Counted from the stretch's first letter, positions 35,997 to 45,048 are shown. The stretch: DNA of 46,934 nucleotides from SAR92 clade bacterium (GCA_014381985.1 JACNKP010000022.1:1-46934); one strand, 5' to 3'. Translations and numbers: made by a program. The notes: a model not told the origin generated them from the sequence alone.

Positions 35997-37664
35997 TTAG
36001 TGCTGTCTATCCAAAATTTTCTTTAAACCTTGGTTGCGAATCTCAAGTTTAAAAATCTTTCCTGATGCTGTGCGCGGTAGAGTCGCATCGGTGAAATTAA
36101 AATAACGAGGGATCTTAAATTTTGCCAACTGCCTACTAAGGAAGTGGCGTAACTCATTTTCATCGACACTATCAACGCAAAAAACGGTCGCGCCGACTTC
36201 TTCACCAAGCCGATCATCAGGCACCGAATATACGCAGGCTTCGCGCACGTATGGGTGCTCTAGTAGTGCAGCCTCAACTTCACCACAGCCTATATTTTCA
36301 CCGCCACGAATAACCATGTCTTTAATTCGATCAACGATGAACAGATAACCTTCATTATCAAGGTAACCGACATCACCCGTCAGGAACCAGTCATCCATAT
36401 GGGACTCTGCAGTGGCTTGTGGGTTATTCCAATAACCACGAAACATTGACGTGCCTCTAATCTGTACTTCGCCTCGTTGACCCGCAGAAAGTTCATTGCC
36501 GTCCTCGTCGGCTATTCTTATGTCTAACACAGCAGCAGGCAAGCCGGAGCTATTGGGTCTCTCCAGATAGAGTTCGCCGGCGATAGCAGTGCCAATGGCA
36601 TTAGTCTCTGTCATACCCCATCCGGTATTAGGTAGGGCATTATCAAATATGGTGTCGATACTTTTGACTTGCTCAGGTGCCCGCGCAGCACCCCCCCCAC
36701 CAACCGAAATAAGACTCGATAGATCATGCCCTCCTTGTTTGGCGTGATAAATAAGATCACTGGTCATGGCCGATGGCGAGATAAAAGAACTAATCTGCTC
36801 TTTTTCTATGAGCCTAGCGGCTTCAGCTGGATCCCATTTTCTCGTTAGAACAAGCTTATTTTGTGCTCTAAAGGCCATTAGAAATACCGCGTGACTGCCA
36901 GAGACGTGAAACAATGGAACTGCCAGCAAGCCAGACGGCTGCTGTTTAGGTGGATCAAGTGGAGCTTCTCGAACCATCATCCAAACCTGTAAAGAGATTT
37001 CCCAGCTAAGTAGGGCGCTAACCACGGCCAGATTACTAGAGACCACGCCTTTTGAGCGGCCGGTGGAGCCTGAGGTGTATAAAATAATCACATCATCAAT
37101 GGCTTTAATGATGGCATCTGGCATCTCAATGCCGCCATGACGTTCTCTCAGATCTTCCCATCGAGAGTGGGTATCTCCAGGATCACCACGGACGACCAAA
37201 ACGTCACAGGGTATCAGGGTCTTGCTCAATAGGTTCACGCGCTCTTGGTCAGCGACCAGAAGCTTTGAGCCAGAATCATTAATACCGTAAATAAGTTCTT
37301 CCGCCTGCCATAGAGAATTCATCGCCACAGCGATTGCACCCACGGAGGTAATTGCTTGAAAGGCGATGATCCATTCAGGGAAGTTGCGCATGCAGATGGC
37401 AACTCGATCACCTTTTTCAATCCCATATTCCTTTACTAGACCGTTACCAATTGCTGAAGCTAACCGCCAGGTGTCATTAAAGCTATAGCGCTCTTCTTCA
37501 AATACTAAGAAGGTCTCATCGCTGAGGTTTTGAGCGAACAACTCTCGAAGACTTGGGGGTGCATTTTTATAGGCGCGACGGGTTTCCCCATAGACCTCAA
37601 CACTCGTCATTTCTAGAGGCATGCCAGGGGCGGAGAGTATATCTAAAGCTTGTTGACGATCCAT
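35997..37664 (-). CDS. AMP-dependent acyl-CoA synthetase/ligase
   Basis: A 555-residue ANL-superfamily ligase. The P-loop LYTSGSTGRSKGVV, the A5 segment GWGMTETNA, FLTGDVGYL and the hinge IKDMVIRGGENIGCGEVE, followed by PRTASGKIFK, are all present. It should activate a fatty or other organic acid to CoA. It is convergent with the asparaginase-like gene (2 nt between stops). GGA lies about 10 nt before the ATG. Substrate not determinable. Confidence 0.87.
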   Translation of the reverse strand: MDRQQALDILSAPGMPLEMTSVEVYGETRRAYKNAPPSLRELFAQNLSDETFLVFEEERYSFNDTWRLASAIGNGLVKEYGIEKGDRVAICMRNFPEWIIAFQAITSVGAIAVAMNSLWQAEELIYGINDSGSKLLVADQERVNLLSKTLIPCDVLVVRGDPGDTHSRWEDLRERHGGIEMPDAIIKAIDDVIILYTSGSTGRSKGVVSSNLAVVSALLSWEISLQVWMMVREAPLDPPKQQPSGLLAVPLFHVSGSHAVFLMAFRAQNKLVLTRKWDPAEAARLIEKEQISSFISPSAMTSDLIYHAKQGGHDLSSLISVGGGGAARAPEQVKSIDTIFDNALPNTGWGMTETNAIGTAIAGELYLERPNSSGLPAAVLDIRIADEDGNELSAGQRGEVQIRGTSMFRGYWNNPQATAESHMDDWFLTGDVGYLDNEGYLFIVDRIKDMVIRGGENIGCGEVEAALLEHPYVREACVYSVPDDRLGEEVGATVFCVDSVDENELRHFLSRQLAKFKIPRYFNFTDATLPRTASGKIFKLEIRNQGLKKILDRQH

Positions 37665-37824
37665 GGATAAAATTTCCGTTGAACGATTAGCAGTCTAATT
37701 AAATTGTTTGACTGAACTGACGCTGCGCAGATAATAAAAGATACCAAACAATGACACAGAGCACTCTCTCATTGGAGAATTTTCGATTATAGCTATTCGC
37801 CAAAAGATATACCCATTGAATTAT

Positions 37825-37843
37825 CGTAAATTTATACTTTACG
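37825..37843. promoter_or_regulatory. dyad CGTAAA-N7-TTTACG overlapping TATACT
   Basis: Perfect 6-bp arms CGTAAA (37825-37830) and TTTACG (37838-37843) lie in the 253-bp intergenic region upstream of the Hsp70-like gene. The spacer contains TATACT, a -10-like hexamer. No matching -35 at 17 nt was found, so promoter status is unproven. Confidence 0.25.
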
Positions 37844-37917
37844 CATAAGTATTTTAGTTCCTTGCGTTTAATTTTCGGATAAAATGGCTCCGTTAATTCA
37901 TTTCTAGCGTTTTATTC

Positions 37918-39357
37918 ATGGAAAAAAAATCACATTCATCATGCCCCAAGCTTGGCATCGGTATAGATTTCGGCACGAGTAATAGCGCTGCTGCGATATT
38001 TGATGGCCAGCGTGTAAAGTTAGTTAAGCTAACTGCCCATAATCCAATTATGCCTTCAGCCAATTACATTGACCGAGACTTTATGGCAGAGATTGGGCAG
38101 GAGGCGATAGACGAGTATATTAAAGGCAATCAAGGCCGAAAGGTCGAATTGAGCGTTGAGGTGTTGGGCGAGGCGAGGACCAGTGCTGGAGGACCAGATG
38201 GGCCTGCTGGTGAAGGTGAAACAAGTAAAGTTTATGGTCAAGCTTTTAATGATGGAAGCTTACCTGGACGCTTGTTTCGGGGTACCAAAAGGCTTCTAGG
38301 TAATCTGGCCAGTGATAGGACATTAATATTCTCTCGGCCGTTTAGGTTGGTGGCTTTAGTTACACCGATACTGGTTGGCATTCGCGGTGCACTGCGGGAT
38401 GCAATTAGGCAAATGTCAGATAGAGACATCCAAGATTTGGCCGATCACGCCTGTATTGGTCATCCTGTTAATTTTGAGGGAAACGAACAGCAGCGCAATA
38501 CTGTTGCACTGGACCGGCTTAGCGAGGCTTATCGTCATGCCGGTATCGCAGAACAAAGTTTTTGTCCTGAGCCGACAGCGGCTGCCATCAGCTTTTTACA
38601 CAACCAGTCCGATCGCCAGAACCAGCGATTGCTGACAGTTGATTTTGGCGGTGGCACCTTGGATTTTAGTATTTTGCGACGTCTTGACGATTCCTTTAAA
38701 GTTGAGGCTACCCATGGTATTGCGCTTGGTGGAGATAAAATTGATCAAATCATCTTTAGAGAGCTAGTGTTTCCTCTGTTGGGTAAAGGGGAACGATGGA
38801 GTCGTGTCGTCGACGGACTCACTGTTGATACTCTTTTTCCCTTTGGCGATTTCGAAGATTTACTGATCAATTGGCCCGTCAGCTATATGCTTAACCAAAA
38901 TAAATATACTGCACCGGTCATGCAACGTATGGCTGAGGATGATGTTGCAGCAGATAAATTTAGGCGCCTTTATGACCTTATTAGGCAAAATTATAGCTAC
39001 CAGGTTTTTGAGGCGATAAAGGACTTTAAAGCGAGCCTCTCTGTACAGCAATCCGCGACACTTGATATCCCTCAGCTTGATATTGAAGTTGAGTTAGAAC
39101 GGTGGGAGTTTGAGGTGATGATCTCTGATGCTCTGTTTGAGTTAGAGCAGGCCATTACTCTTATTCTAAGTAAGGCTGATTTAGAAGCAACGGATATTGA
39201 TCTAGTATTACGTACTGGAGGCTCTTCATTGATTCCTGCAGTAAAAGATATTCTCGATAATCAGTTTGCTGGGAAGGTGGTGGAACATGACCCTTTTACG
39301 AGCGTGGCGGCAGGTTTGGCCATCGCCGATTACTATGGTTACGGCCAATCGCAGTAA
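37918..39357 (+). CDS. Hsp70 family protein (YegD-like)
   Basis: A 479-residue actin-fold ATPase without the substrate-binding and lid domains of DnaK. Phosphate-1 GIDFGTSNSAAAIF, phosphate-2 LTVDFGGGTLDFSI and the adenosine motif RTGGSSLIPAV are in order. Between about residues 70 and 110 it has an insertion rich in Gly, Ser and Glu (VLGEARTSAGGPDG...). YegD-type proteins are Hsp70-like ATPases of unknown client. Start ATG 37918; ribosome-binding site is weak. Confidence 0.87.
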   Translation: MEKKSHSSCPKLGIGIDFGTSNSAAAIFDGQRVKLVKLTAHNPIMPSANYIDRDFMAEIGQEAIDEYIKGNQGRKVELSVEVLGEARTSAGGPDGPAGEGETSKVYGQAFNDGSLPGRLFRGTKRLLGNLASDRTLIFSRPFRLVALVTPILVGIRGALRDAIRQMSDRDIQDLADHACIGHPVNFEGNEQQRNTVALDRLSEAYRHAGIAEQSFCPEPTAAAISFLHNQSDRQNQRLLTVDFGGGTLDFSILRRLDDSFKVEATHGIALGGDKIDQIIFRELVFPLLGKGERWSRVVDGLTVDTLFPFGDFEDLLINWPVSYMLNQNKYTAPVMQRMAEDDVAADKFRRLYDLIRQNYSYQVFEAIKDFKASLSVQQSATLDIPQLDIEVELERWEFEVMISDALFELEQAITLILSKADLEATDIDLVLRTGGSSLIPAVKDILDNQFAGKVVEHDPFTSVAAGLAIADYYGYGQSQ

Positions 39358-39378
39358 TTATTGGATGTTTCAACTGCC

Positions 39379-40146
39379 TTACTTGCCAAATCGTCGATTA
39401 CGTTGCTGCCAGACCCTTATCGCTCGCCAAAAATCAATTTTACGAAAGGCGGGCCAAAATATCTCGGTGAAATAGAGTTCTGAGTAGGCGCTTTGCCATA
39501 ATAAAAACCCAGACAACCTTTCCTCACCTGAGGTGCGAATAATGAGATCTGGGTCAGGCATGCCCTCTGTGTAGAGATGATTGGAGAGAAGTTGCTCATC
39601 AATATCGTCAATATCTATTTCGCCAATCTTAATCCGCTCACCGATTTTCTTGACCGCGTCGACTATTTCCGCGCGACCGCCGTAGCCAATCGCAATGTTT
39701 AGCTGAAAGCCATCATTCTCAGCTGTTTGAGCTTCTACAGAATCTATTTCTTTGTTCATTTCCTGTGAGAGCTGATCTCGCCTGCCGATGACTTTGATTT
39801 TAACATTTTCGTCTGCAATTAAAGGGTCGGTCTTTAGTGTTCGAAATTTATTCAAAATAATACTCATCAGCTCTTCTACTTCTTCTCCGCTTCGATTGTA
39901 GTTTTCTGTAGAGAAGCCATATAAGGTGACCATTTTAATGTCGAGATCTAAACACCATCTTAGAAATCCTTCTAAATTATCGGATCCAGCCATATGGCCA
40001 GCTTTTCTCGTAGCTAGCTTTTGCGCCATTGCAAAGCGTCGATTGCCATCTACGATGAGGCCCATATGATGAGGCCTTTTGGCTGCAAAAAGCTGTCTGC
40101 GAAGTGTTTTTTCATACACTTTATAAAAAATAGAAGGAACGTACAT
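39379..40146 (-). CDS. cis-prenyltransferase, atypical UppS-like
   Basis: A 255-residue polyprenyl diphosphate synthase. The first motif reads VDGNRRFA (D33 to A39) instead of the bacterial MDGNGRWA; TLYGFSTENYNRS and the C-terminal IIRTSGEERLSGFLLWQSAYSELYFT block are conserved. An N-terminal extension of about 27 residues precedes the motif, and Arg replaces Gly36. Both features recall archaeal and actinobacterial cis-prenyltransferases. It is probably a second, specialised enzyme making a different Z-polyprenyl chain. It is convergent with the Hsp70-like gene. Confidence 0.83.
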   Translation of the reverse strand: MYVPSIFYKVYEKTLRRQLFAAKRPHHMGLIVDGNRRFAMAQKLATRKAGHMAGSDNLEGFLRWCLDLDIKMVTLYGFSTENYNRSGEEVEELMSIILNKFRTLKTDPLIADENVKIKVIGRRDQLSQEMNKEIDSVEAQTAENDGFQLNIAIGYGGRAEIVDAVKKIGERIKIGEIDIDDIDEQLLSNHLYTEGMPDPDLIIRTSGEERLSGFLLWQSAYSELYFTEIFWPAFRKIDFWRAIRVWQQRNRRFGK

Positions 40147-40215
40147 TAATATTGTGTCTCAATTTGTATCATTCGATGTAAAGAATGAAATAGCTATTAA
40201 GGCTACTGTTGTGCT

Positions 40216-40240
40216 CAAAATAGGGGGGTAGGGCCCCTAT
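40216..40240 (-). terminator. probable terminator downstream of the DoxX gene
   Basis: A perfect 7-bp inverted repeat ATAGGGG/CCCCTAT (40220-40226 and 40234-40240, 7-nt loop) lies 22 nt beyond the DoxX stop. On the minus strand it is followed by TTTTGAG, a short U-run. Confidence 0.5.
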
Positions 40241-40262
40241 GGGCGCAATATAACCGTAGAGT

Positions 40263-40685
40263 TTAATCGTTGCCTTTAATGGCAAAATATGTGCCTAGAG
40301 CGAACAGAAAAATTTGCTCGCTGGTAAATAACTTAGTTGTTATGAACCAGTCAGCGTGCGCTATAGAAAATGCACCAATCATAATGATCATTATTGCTCC
40401 ACCTGAAAGTCTGGTGATTAAGTGACCCAGTGAACTGCCCAACAGGCCTCCTAAGATAATGCCAACACCTGCTGTTGTTTCACCAATGGCCACCATGCTG
40501 CTAACAATTTCAGGTGCTGGGATACCAATACTGCCAAACCAGCCAACCATTTTTTCAGGTGGTAAAGGAAATTTACCGTAACCGTGCAAGAAGAATGCGA
40601 TGCCCAATGTTAGTCTTAGCAACCAAGGTGCTAATCCAGTAAATGGTTTAGCCAGTGAGTTAAGCGTTGTATTAAGGTTAGACAT
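40263..40685 (-). CDS. DoxX family membrane protein
   Basis: A 140-residue protein with four hydrophobic segments and the N-terminal RLTLGIAFFLHGYGKF motif of DoxX-like quinol-interacting or oxidoreductase-associated proteins. Function in this genome is unknown. AGAGG lies 6 nt before the ATG. A terminator hairpin follows, and it has its own upstream region. Confidence 0.82.
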   Translation of the reverse strand: MSNLNTTLNSLAKPFTGLAPWLLRLTLGIAFFLHGYGKFPLPPEKMVGWFGSIGIPAPEIVSSMVAIGETTAGVGIILGGLLGSSLGHLITRLSGGAIMIIMIGAFSIAHADWFITTKLFTSEQIFLFALGTYFAIKGND

Positions 40686-41002
40686 GGAGATCCTCTCAAA
40701 AAATTAGTTATTTTGTCCTTTGGGCTAACTAAGCGATATTCTACACAGCTAACCCTTAAGTGCTTAGTTTAATATATTTTGCAGAGATTATTGGGTCTAT
40801 ATTGATTTAATTACTCTCACAAGTAATACACACTCCCCGCCTGTCGGGGGAGGCCGGGAATACTCGTCGGCAAGGGTTGCGGTTAATACAATAATGGCAT
40901 GGATATCAGGTGCATGGCCACGTGCATAAAGCCGATGTAGCGGCAGGTTTTTTCGATCTCGTTGGTGCTGTTATTCAGGTTGATGAGTGGATTGCGCAGC
41001 AG
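40686..41002. other. 317-bp region between DoxX and phosphodiesterase genes
   Basis: It holds a GC-rich palindrome (40833-40852) and, next to the phosphodiesterase stop, a 39-codon open minus-strand frame (40883-41002) that continues in the same frame past the TGA at 41003-41005. Third positions of these codons are mostly G or C, as in real coding sequence; the residues are not recognised. The half nearest DoxX is AT-rich with no other feature seen. Confidence 0.5.
40833..40852. repeat. GC-rich palindrome
   Basis: CTCCCC (40833-40838) and GGGGAG (40847-40852) form perfect 6-bp arms around an 8-nt loop in an otherwise AT-rich gap. No T-run follows on either strand, so it is not a standard terminator. 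It may be a REP-like element or the edge of a transferred segment. Confidence 0.35.
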
Positions 41003-41995
41003 TCAGTCAATGAAGCTCTGACCGTCAAGTTGATTCCGAATGTTCTCGGGAATTTTAAGTCTAAGATGCGCAGCAATTGAGGGAAGGATGTCAACAATCG
41101 CTGGCGTTTGATAGTAGTGCTCATTGAGATCATCGCTATTGGTTACTATCCAGGTCGTCCGCTCTCGTTCGCTCTGATTTCCGTGGCCATGGCCAGTTTT
41201 AGCATCGCGCCCATGGTCGGTGGTAATTATGATTATCCAGTCTTCGTCATATGCCTGTTGCCGTTTTTGCACAGCGCTCCAAATTTTACCGATCTGGCCG
41301 TCCATGTGTTGCACTGCGGCCGTCAGTTCCGGCCCGTCGCCATAGCCATGGCCTACAGAGTCGGTGTATTCCAGGTAGACCCATGATAAATCTGGCCCGT
41401 CTGACTCAACATATCTCGCCGCTTCATCTGTGACGAGATCGTCGATAGCGCGGATGTAATTTGCTAACAGATCGTGCGGGAAACGTTCAGTATCAAGTTC
41501 GAAGCCATCAAACGCATAATCCAGTTTGTTGCCACCAGCCTCCTCTAGGCCGTCACCAATCAGTTTGGTGCGATTGTCCGTCCAGGTAGAAAAAACAGCG
41601 GTATGCAATGTCGGGTCGTGCTCTTTGGCTATTCTGAAGATATCCCAGTAGGCGTAATTCGGATCACCGACCTGGTTATCATAAACATTGTGCTTATTGG
41701 CCCAGGTCCCTGTTAGCAAATTATTGTAGCCGATCGCCGAAGACGTTGGGCTTTGGGTCGCCCCTCCAACCTCTCCGCCGACGAAGGCTCTCGTATAGCC
41801 GTCTTTGCCGGCAATTGAATCCAGTACGGGTGTGGCTGTATTTTCCAGTACGTCCGCAGGAATACCGTCAACAATGATGAATATTGCTGCCGGCGTCGTT
41901 ATAGGCCCAGCAGTAACACTCGCACAGCCTGACAGCACAGTGATCAGCAGGATGGTCATCATCCATCTTCGGTCTCCTGTGTGCTGGATCAGCAT
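41003..41995 (-). CDS. Alkaline-phosphatase-superfamily phosphodiesterase, lipoprotein
   Basis: A 330-residue protein. The N-terminus carries a lipobox TVLSGC (Cys24), so it is membrane-anchored and secreted. IIVDGIPADV (metal ligand Asp), the TQSPTSSAIGYNNLLTG nucleophile region, DSVGHGYG and TTDHGRDAKTGHG (metal ligands) match type I phosphodiesterase/nucleotide pyrophosphatases. Codons end in G/C more often than in neighbours. Its TGA is followed by an in-frame 39-codon open stretch. Start ATG 41995 (AAGGG upstream); ATG 41962 is a shorter alternative with a good signal peptide. Confidence 0.8.
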   Translation of the reverse strand: MLIQHTGDRRWMMTILLITVLSGCASVTAGPITTPAAIFIIVDGIPADVLENTATPVLDSIAGKDGYTRAFVGGEVGGATQSPTSSAIGYNNLLTGTWANKHNVYDNQVGDPNYAYWDIFRIAKEHDPTLHTAVFSTWTDNRTKLIGDGLEEAGGNKLDYAFDGFELDTERFPHDLLANYIRAIDDLVTDEAARYVESDGPDLSWVYLEYTDSVGHGYGDGPELTAAVQHMDGQIGKIWSAVQKRQQAYDEDWIIIITTDHGRDAKTGHGHGNQSERERTTWIVTNSDDLNEHYYQTPAIVDILPSIAAHLRLKIPENIRNQLDGQSFID

Positions 41996-42303
41996 AAGGT
42001 TTGTCCCTTAAAGTTTTGGCAAAAATTATCACTTAACTGTGACACTGTAACTGCAAATTGTATAGGAATAGTATTAGATTCGATAATCTTAATGATCAGT
42101 CGAACAGCAACTATGGATACTTATCTCATCTTTATACGCCCAATTTTTACGAGTCTTAAAATAAAGATCAGGCCATACTTGTACTATTAATTTCACCTTA
42201 ACTAGCCAGGGTTTTTAGGTAAATTGGAAGCAGATTAATTTTGTAAAATCGGTATAATCATCACCTACATAAATATCATTAAACAAGTTTCGAGCGAACC
42301 ATC
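41996..42303. other. 308-bp AT-rich divergent region
   Basis: Non-coding upstream sequence for the divergent phosphodiesterase and PyrD-PyrK-like genes. It is AT-rich. I saw no clear dyad, promoter pair, repeat or RNA gene in it. Confidence 0.5.
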
Positions 42304-43944
42304 TTGAAAACAGAATTTCTTGGCAAGACCCTATCGGGGCCATTCACGATTCCTTCTGGAATTGTTACCACTGCAACCTCGATTATTCAGGCTATGTTTG
42401 ATCATATGCCACAGATTGGCGTAATAACGACGAAAAGTGTTGGTCCTACACCACGCGCGGGTAATCGTGAACCTGTTTATAGTCAGTATGCGCCGGGCTG
42501 TTTCGTCAATGCCGTAGGCCTAACTAACCCAGGTGCTGAGGCCTCTGCTGTGGCAATGTCGACGTTACGTATTCCTGACGATCGGTTTTTGCTGGTGTCA
42601 ATCTTTGGCGGTAGTATCGAAGAGTTTGTAGAAGTGGCTAAGATTATGGCGCCTGTGGCCGATGGTCTAGAACTCAATCTCTCCTGCCCGCATGCAAAAG
42701 GTTATGGTATGGCGATGGGCCAGGATCCAGATATGGTTCGGGAAGTGACCGCTGCGGTCAAAGCTGTTGTTGATATCCCTGTGATTCCAAAATTAACGCC
42801 CAACACATCGAATACTAGTGAGATAGCACTCGCCGCAGTGGCTGGTGGGGCCGATGGTCTTTGCGCAATTAACACTGTAGGGCCTGGTTATACGTCTTCT
42901 CATGGTCAGCCTGTATTAAGTAACGGCGCAGGAGGGATGTCGGGTAAAGGTGTTCTACCTATCGCACTTAAATGTATTCGTGAAATTGCAGCGGTGACTG
43001 ATGTCCCTATTATTGGTTGTGGTGGTGTAAGTAGTGCCTCTGATGTACGAGAATTCATTGACGCTGGGTCTACTATTGTTGGGGTGGGATCTGCGCTTAC
43101 GGGCATGACTACCGATGATATTGGAAGTTATTTTAGTCAGCTTGAATCTGATATCTGCTTTGATAGTAATAAAGCTGAGGCACATATTCGCTACGATATT
43201 GATATGGACTTTCAGCCTGTTGTGCTGGTGGAAAACAAGCGTGTGTGTGAGGATATTTGTGTTCTGACCTTTGATCGAAAGATCAACATACAGGCTGGTG
43301 AATTTGTTTTTCTCTGGATACCCGGGGTAGGCGAAAAGCCTTTTTCAGCTCTTTCAGATGATCCTTTTCAATTAGCGGTTATTGATGTAGGTATCTTTAC
43401 TCACGAATTAATGGATTTAGCAGTTGGAACTGAAGTCTACGTGCGTGGCCCACACGGCATTCCAGTATTGCCACCTGAAGATGCCAAGATTATGGCTGTT
43501 GCGGGTGGAACCGGTCTAGCGGCCGTGTATCAACTGGCTAGAGATTTTGGTGACGCTGAAATATTTACGGGTGCTCGTACCGCAGAGCGCCTCTACTATC
43601 TTGACGAGTGTCAGAGAATTGCTACTGTACATGTGGCTACCGACGACGGTAGTGAGGGTTTTAAGGGGGTTGTCACGGAGCTGTTGCGCTCCCGTTTGGA
43701 GGAGATGACCCAGGCTGAGCTGGATACATTGGTGTTCTATAACTGTGGTCCTTCGCCTATGGTACATGCGGCTGCTGCAGTGCAGCGTGAGTTTTGCCGT
43801 GATGATCAGATTTTTAGTGCCATTGACTACTTAACAAAGTGTGGTGTGGGTATCTGTGGAGCCTGTGCAGCGCCCGATGGCCAGCGTATTTGTGTTGATG
43901 GCCCTTTTTTACAAGGCTCACCAGCAAGACCTGCTAGTCTTTAA
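42304..43944 (+). CDS. Fused dihydroorotate dehydrogenase B-like catalytic and PyrK-like electron-transfer protein
   Basis: A 546-residue single chain. Residues 1-~290 are a class 1B PyrD-like FMN barrel: TTKSVG (Lys near 44), FVNAVGLTNPG (67-77), Cys128 in LNLSCP as catalytic base, and GCGGVSS/VGVGSAL phosphate binding. Residues ~305-546 resemble PyrK: FAD/NAD ferredoxin-reductase fold with GGTGLAAVY (401-409) and FYNCGPSPM, then [2Fe-2S] cysteines 513, 518, 521 and 530. In Gram-positives these are separate PyrDB and PyrK subunits. Start is TTG 42304; nothing better exists before the in-frame stop. It likely oxidises dihydroorotate with NAD+; a related dihydropyrimidine substrate is possible. 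Confidence 0.85.
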   Translation: MKTEFLGKTLSGPFTIPSGIVTTATSIIQAMFDHMPQIGVITTKSVGPTPRAGNREPVYSQYAPGCFVNAVGLTNPGAEASAVAMSTLRIPDDRFLLVSIFGGSIEEFVEVAKIMAPVADGLELNLSCPHAKGYGMAMGQDPDMVREVTAAVKAVVDIPVIPKLTPNTSNTSEIALAAVAGGADGLCAINTVGPGYTSSHGQPVLSNGAGGMSGKGVLPIALKCIREIAAVTDVPIIGCGGVSSASDVREFIDAGSTIVGVGSALTGMTTDDIGSYFSQLESDICFDSNKAEAHIRYDIDMDFQPVVLVENKRVCEDICVLTFDRKINIQAGEFVFLWIPGVGEKPFSALSDDPFQLAVIDVGIFTHELMDLAVGTEVYVRGPHGIPVLPPEDAKIMAVAGGTGLAAVYQLARDFGDAEIFTGARTAERLYYLDECQRIATVHVATDDGSEGFKGVVTELLRSRLEEMTQAELDTLVFYNCGPSPMVHAAAAVQREFCRDDQIFSAIDYLTKCGVGICGACAAPDGQRICVDGPFLQGSPARPASL

Positions 43945-44083
43945 TTCTATTTTCAATGTGTTATTTTGGCGTCGTGCTGATTTAAACCTACCAGGCTTTA
44001 TCGACTAAGTTTCAGTGTAGGTAAAAGAAATAGTACGTCATTAGATAATGGAATAGTTAACGAGCCATCATTGGGGTCGCTTT

Positions 44084-44953
44084 ATGTCAGTTGGGAAAAA
44101 TCATTTTGGCCCCTTAAAAATCAGTAAGCGATACCATCCACAAAATGCCCTTTCATTGGCCTTTGCCTGCCAGCTGTCCTATAAAAGCGAGAAAAGTATT
44201 ATCGCGAGGGCGTCAGATTGGGGTTTCTCTCAGGTACAGTTTTTAGAAGTTACCGAAGGTCATCGTATTGATATGCAGTGCTATGTAATGGCTGACCACG
44301 ATAATATTGTGGTTGTTTTTCGTGGTAACGACGATTTAAAGGATTGGTTGGCTAATTTCACGGCAATCACTGAGACTGGCCCATTCACTGACAGCAGTAC
44401 TCATAAAGGATTTCAAGATGCTCTTGACTCAGCGGCACAAGGACTCACTGAAATAGTTAAAAAATTTGGATCAGAAAGTAAAAAAATATGGATTACTGGC
44501 CATAGTTTTGGGGGAGCTCTGGCCTCACTCTATGGTGGTGTGTTAACGAGGGAGCATCATCAGGTCTATGGTATCTATACCTTTGGTAGCCCTCGGCCTG
44601 GTGACGAGAATTTTGCTGCCAGTCTCAATAGTGCTGTCATCGGCCCCCATTATCGAATAGCCAATGAAGGCGATATTGTGGTTCATCTTCCTCCAGAACC
44701 GTTCTACAGTCACGCTGGTAAACGTATAATTTTAAAACGAGACAAGCGTGAGACCTCTAAAGAGTCGTGGTTGCAGCTGCAAATTACGACCGTCAAAGCA
44801 TTTTTTCGTCATGTCGCTGATGTTATTGATATCACTGACAACCATCGACTTAATGGAGGTGATGAAAGCTATATTCCACGATTGATAAAGGATGCTGCGC
44901 GGACAATTTCTACGGTGGACGTTGTAGTGGTGAATTCTGAGTATGAGCGTTAA
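44084..44953 (+). CDS. Lipase class 3 family protein
   Basis: A 289-residue alpha/beta hydrolase. GHSFGGALA has the nucleophilic Ser141; Asp197 in NEGDIV and His254 in DNHRLNGG complete the expected triad, matching fungal-type class 3 lipases. No signal peptide is seen, so it may be cytoplasmic. GGGG lies 8 nt before the ATG. It is alone between the PyrD-PyrK-like gene and a convergent hydrolase. Substrate class (acylglycerols) inferred. Confidence 0.83.
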   Translation: MSVGKNHFGPLKISKRYHPQNALSLAFACQLSYKSEKSIIARASDWGFSQVQFLEVTEGHRIDMQCYVMADHDNIVVVFRGNDDLKDWLANFTAITETGPFTDSSTHKGFQDALDSAAQGLTEIVKKFGSESKKIWITGHSFGGALASLYGGVLTREHHQVYGIYTFGSPRPGDENFAASLNSAVIGPHYRIANEGDIVVHLPPEPFYSHAGKRIILKRDKRETSKESWLQLQITTVKAFFRHVADVIDITDNHRLNGGDESYIPRLIKDAARTISTVDVVVVNSEYER

Positions 44954-45048
44954 ATGAAGAACACTGAGAGCATTTCTCGAAAACGCTAACGTCTAGTCTT
45001 AAAGGAATTTTTACGAAGATTGCCCTTGAGAAATCTGCCTATATTTAA

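Noticed and set aside
40899-41080. plus-strand open frame (HVHKADVAAGFFDLVGAVI...)
   Set aside because: Largely antisense to the phosphodiesterase end and its extension; codon third positions favour the minus strand.
43990-44020. CCTAC...GTAGG inverted repeat after the PyrD-PyrK-like gene as a terminator
   Set aside because: Arms of 5 bp with a long AT-rich gap and no T-run; too weak.
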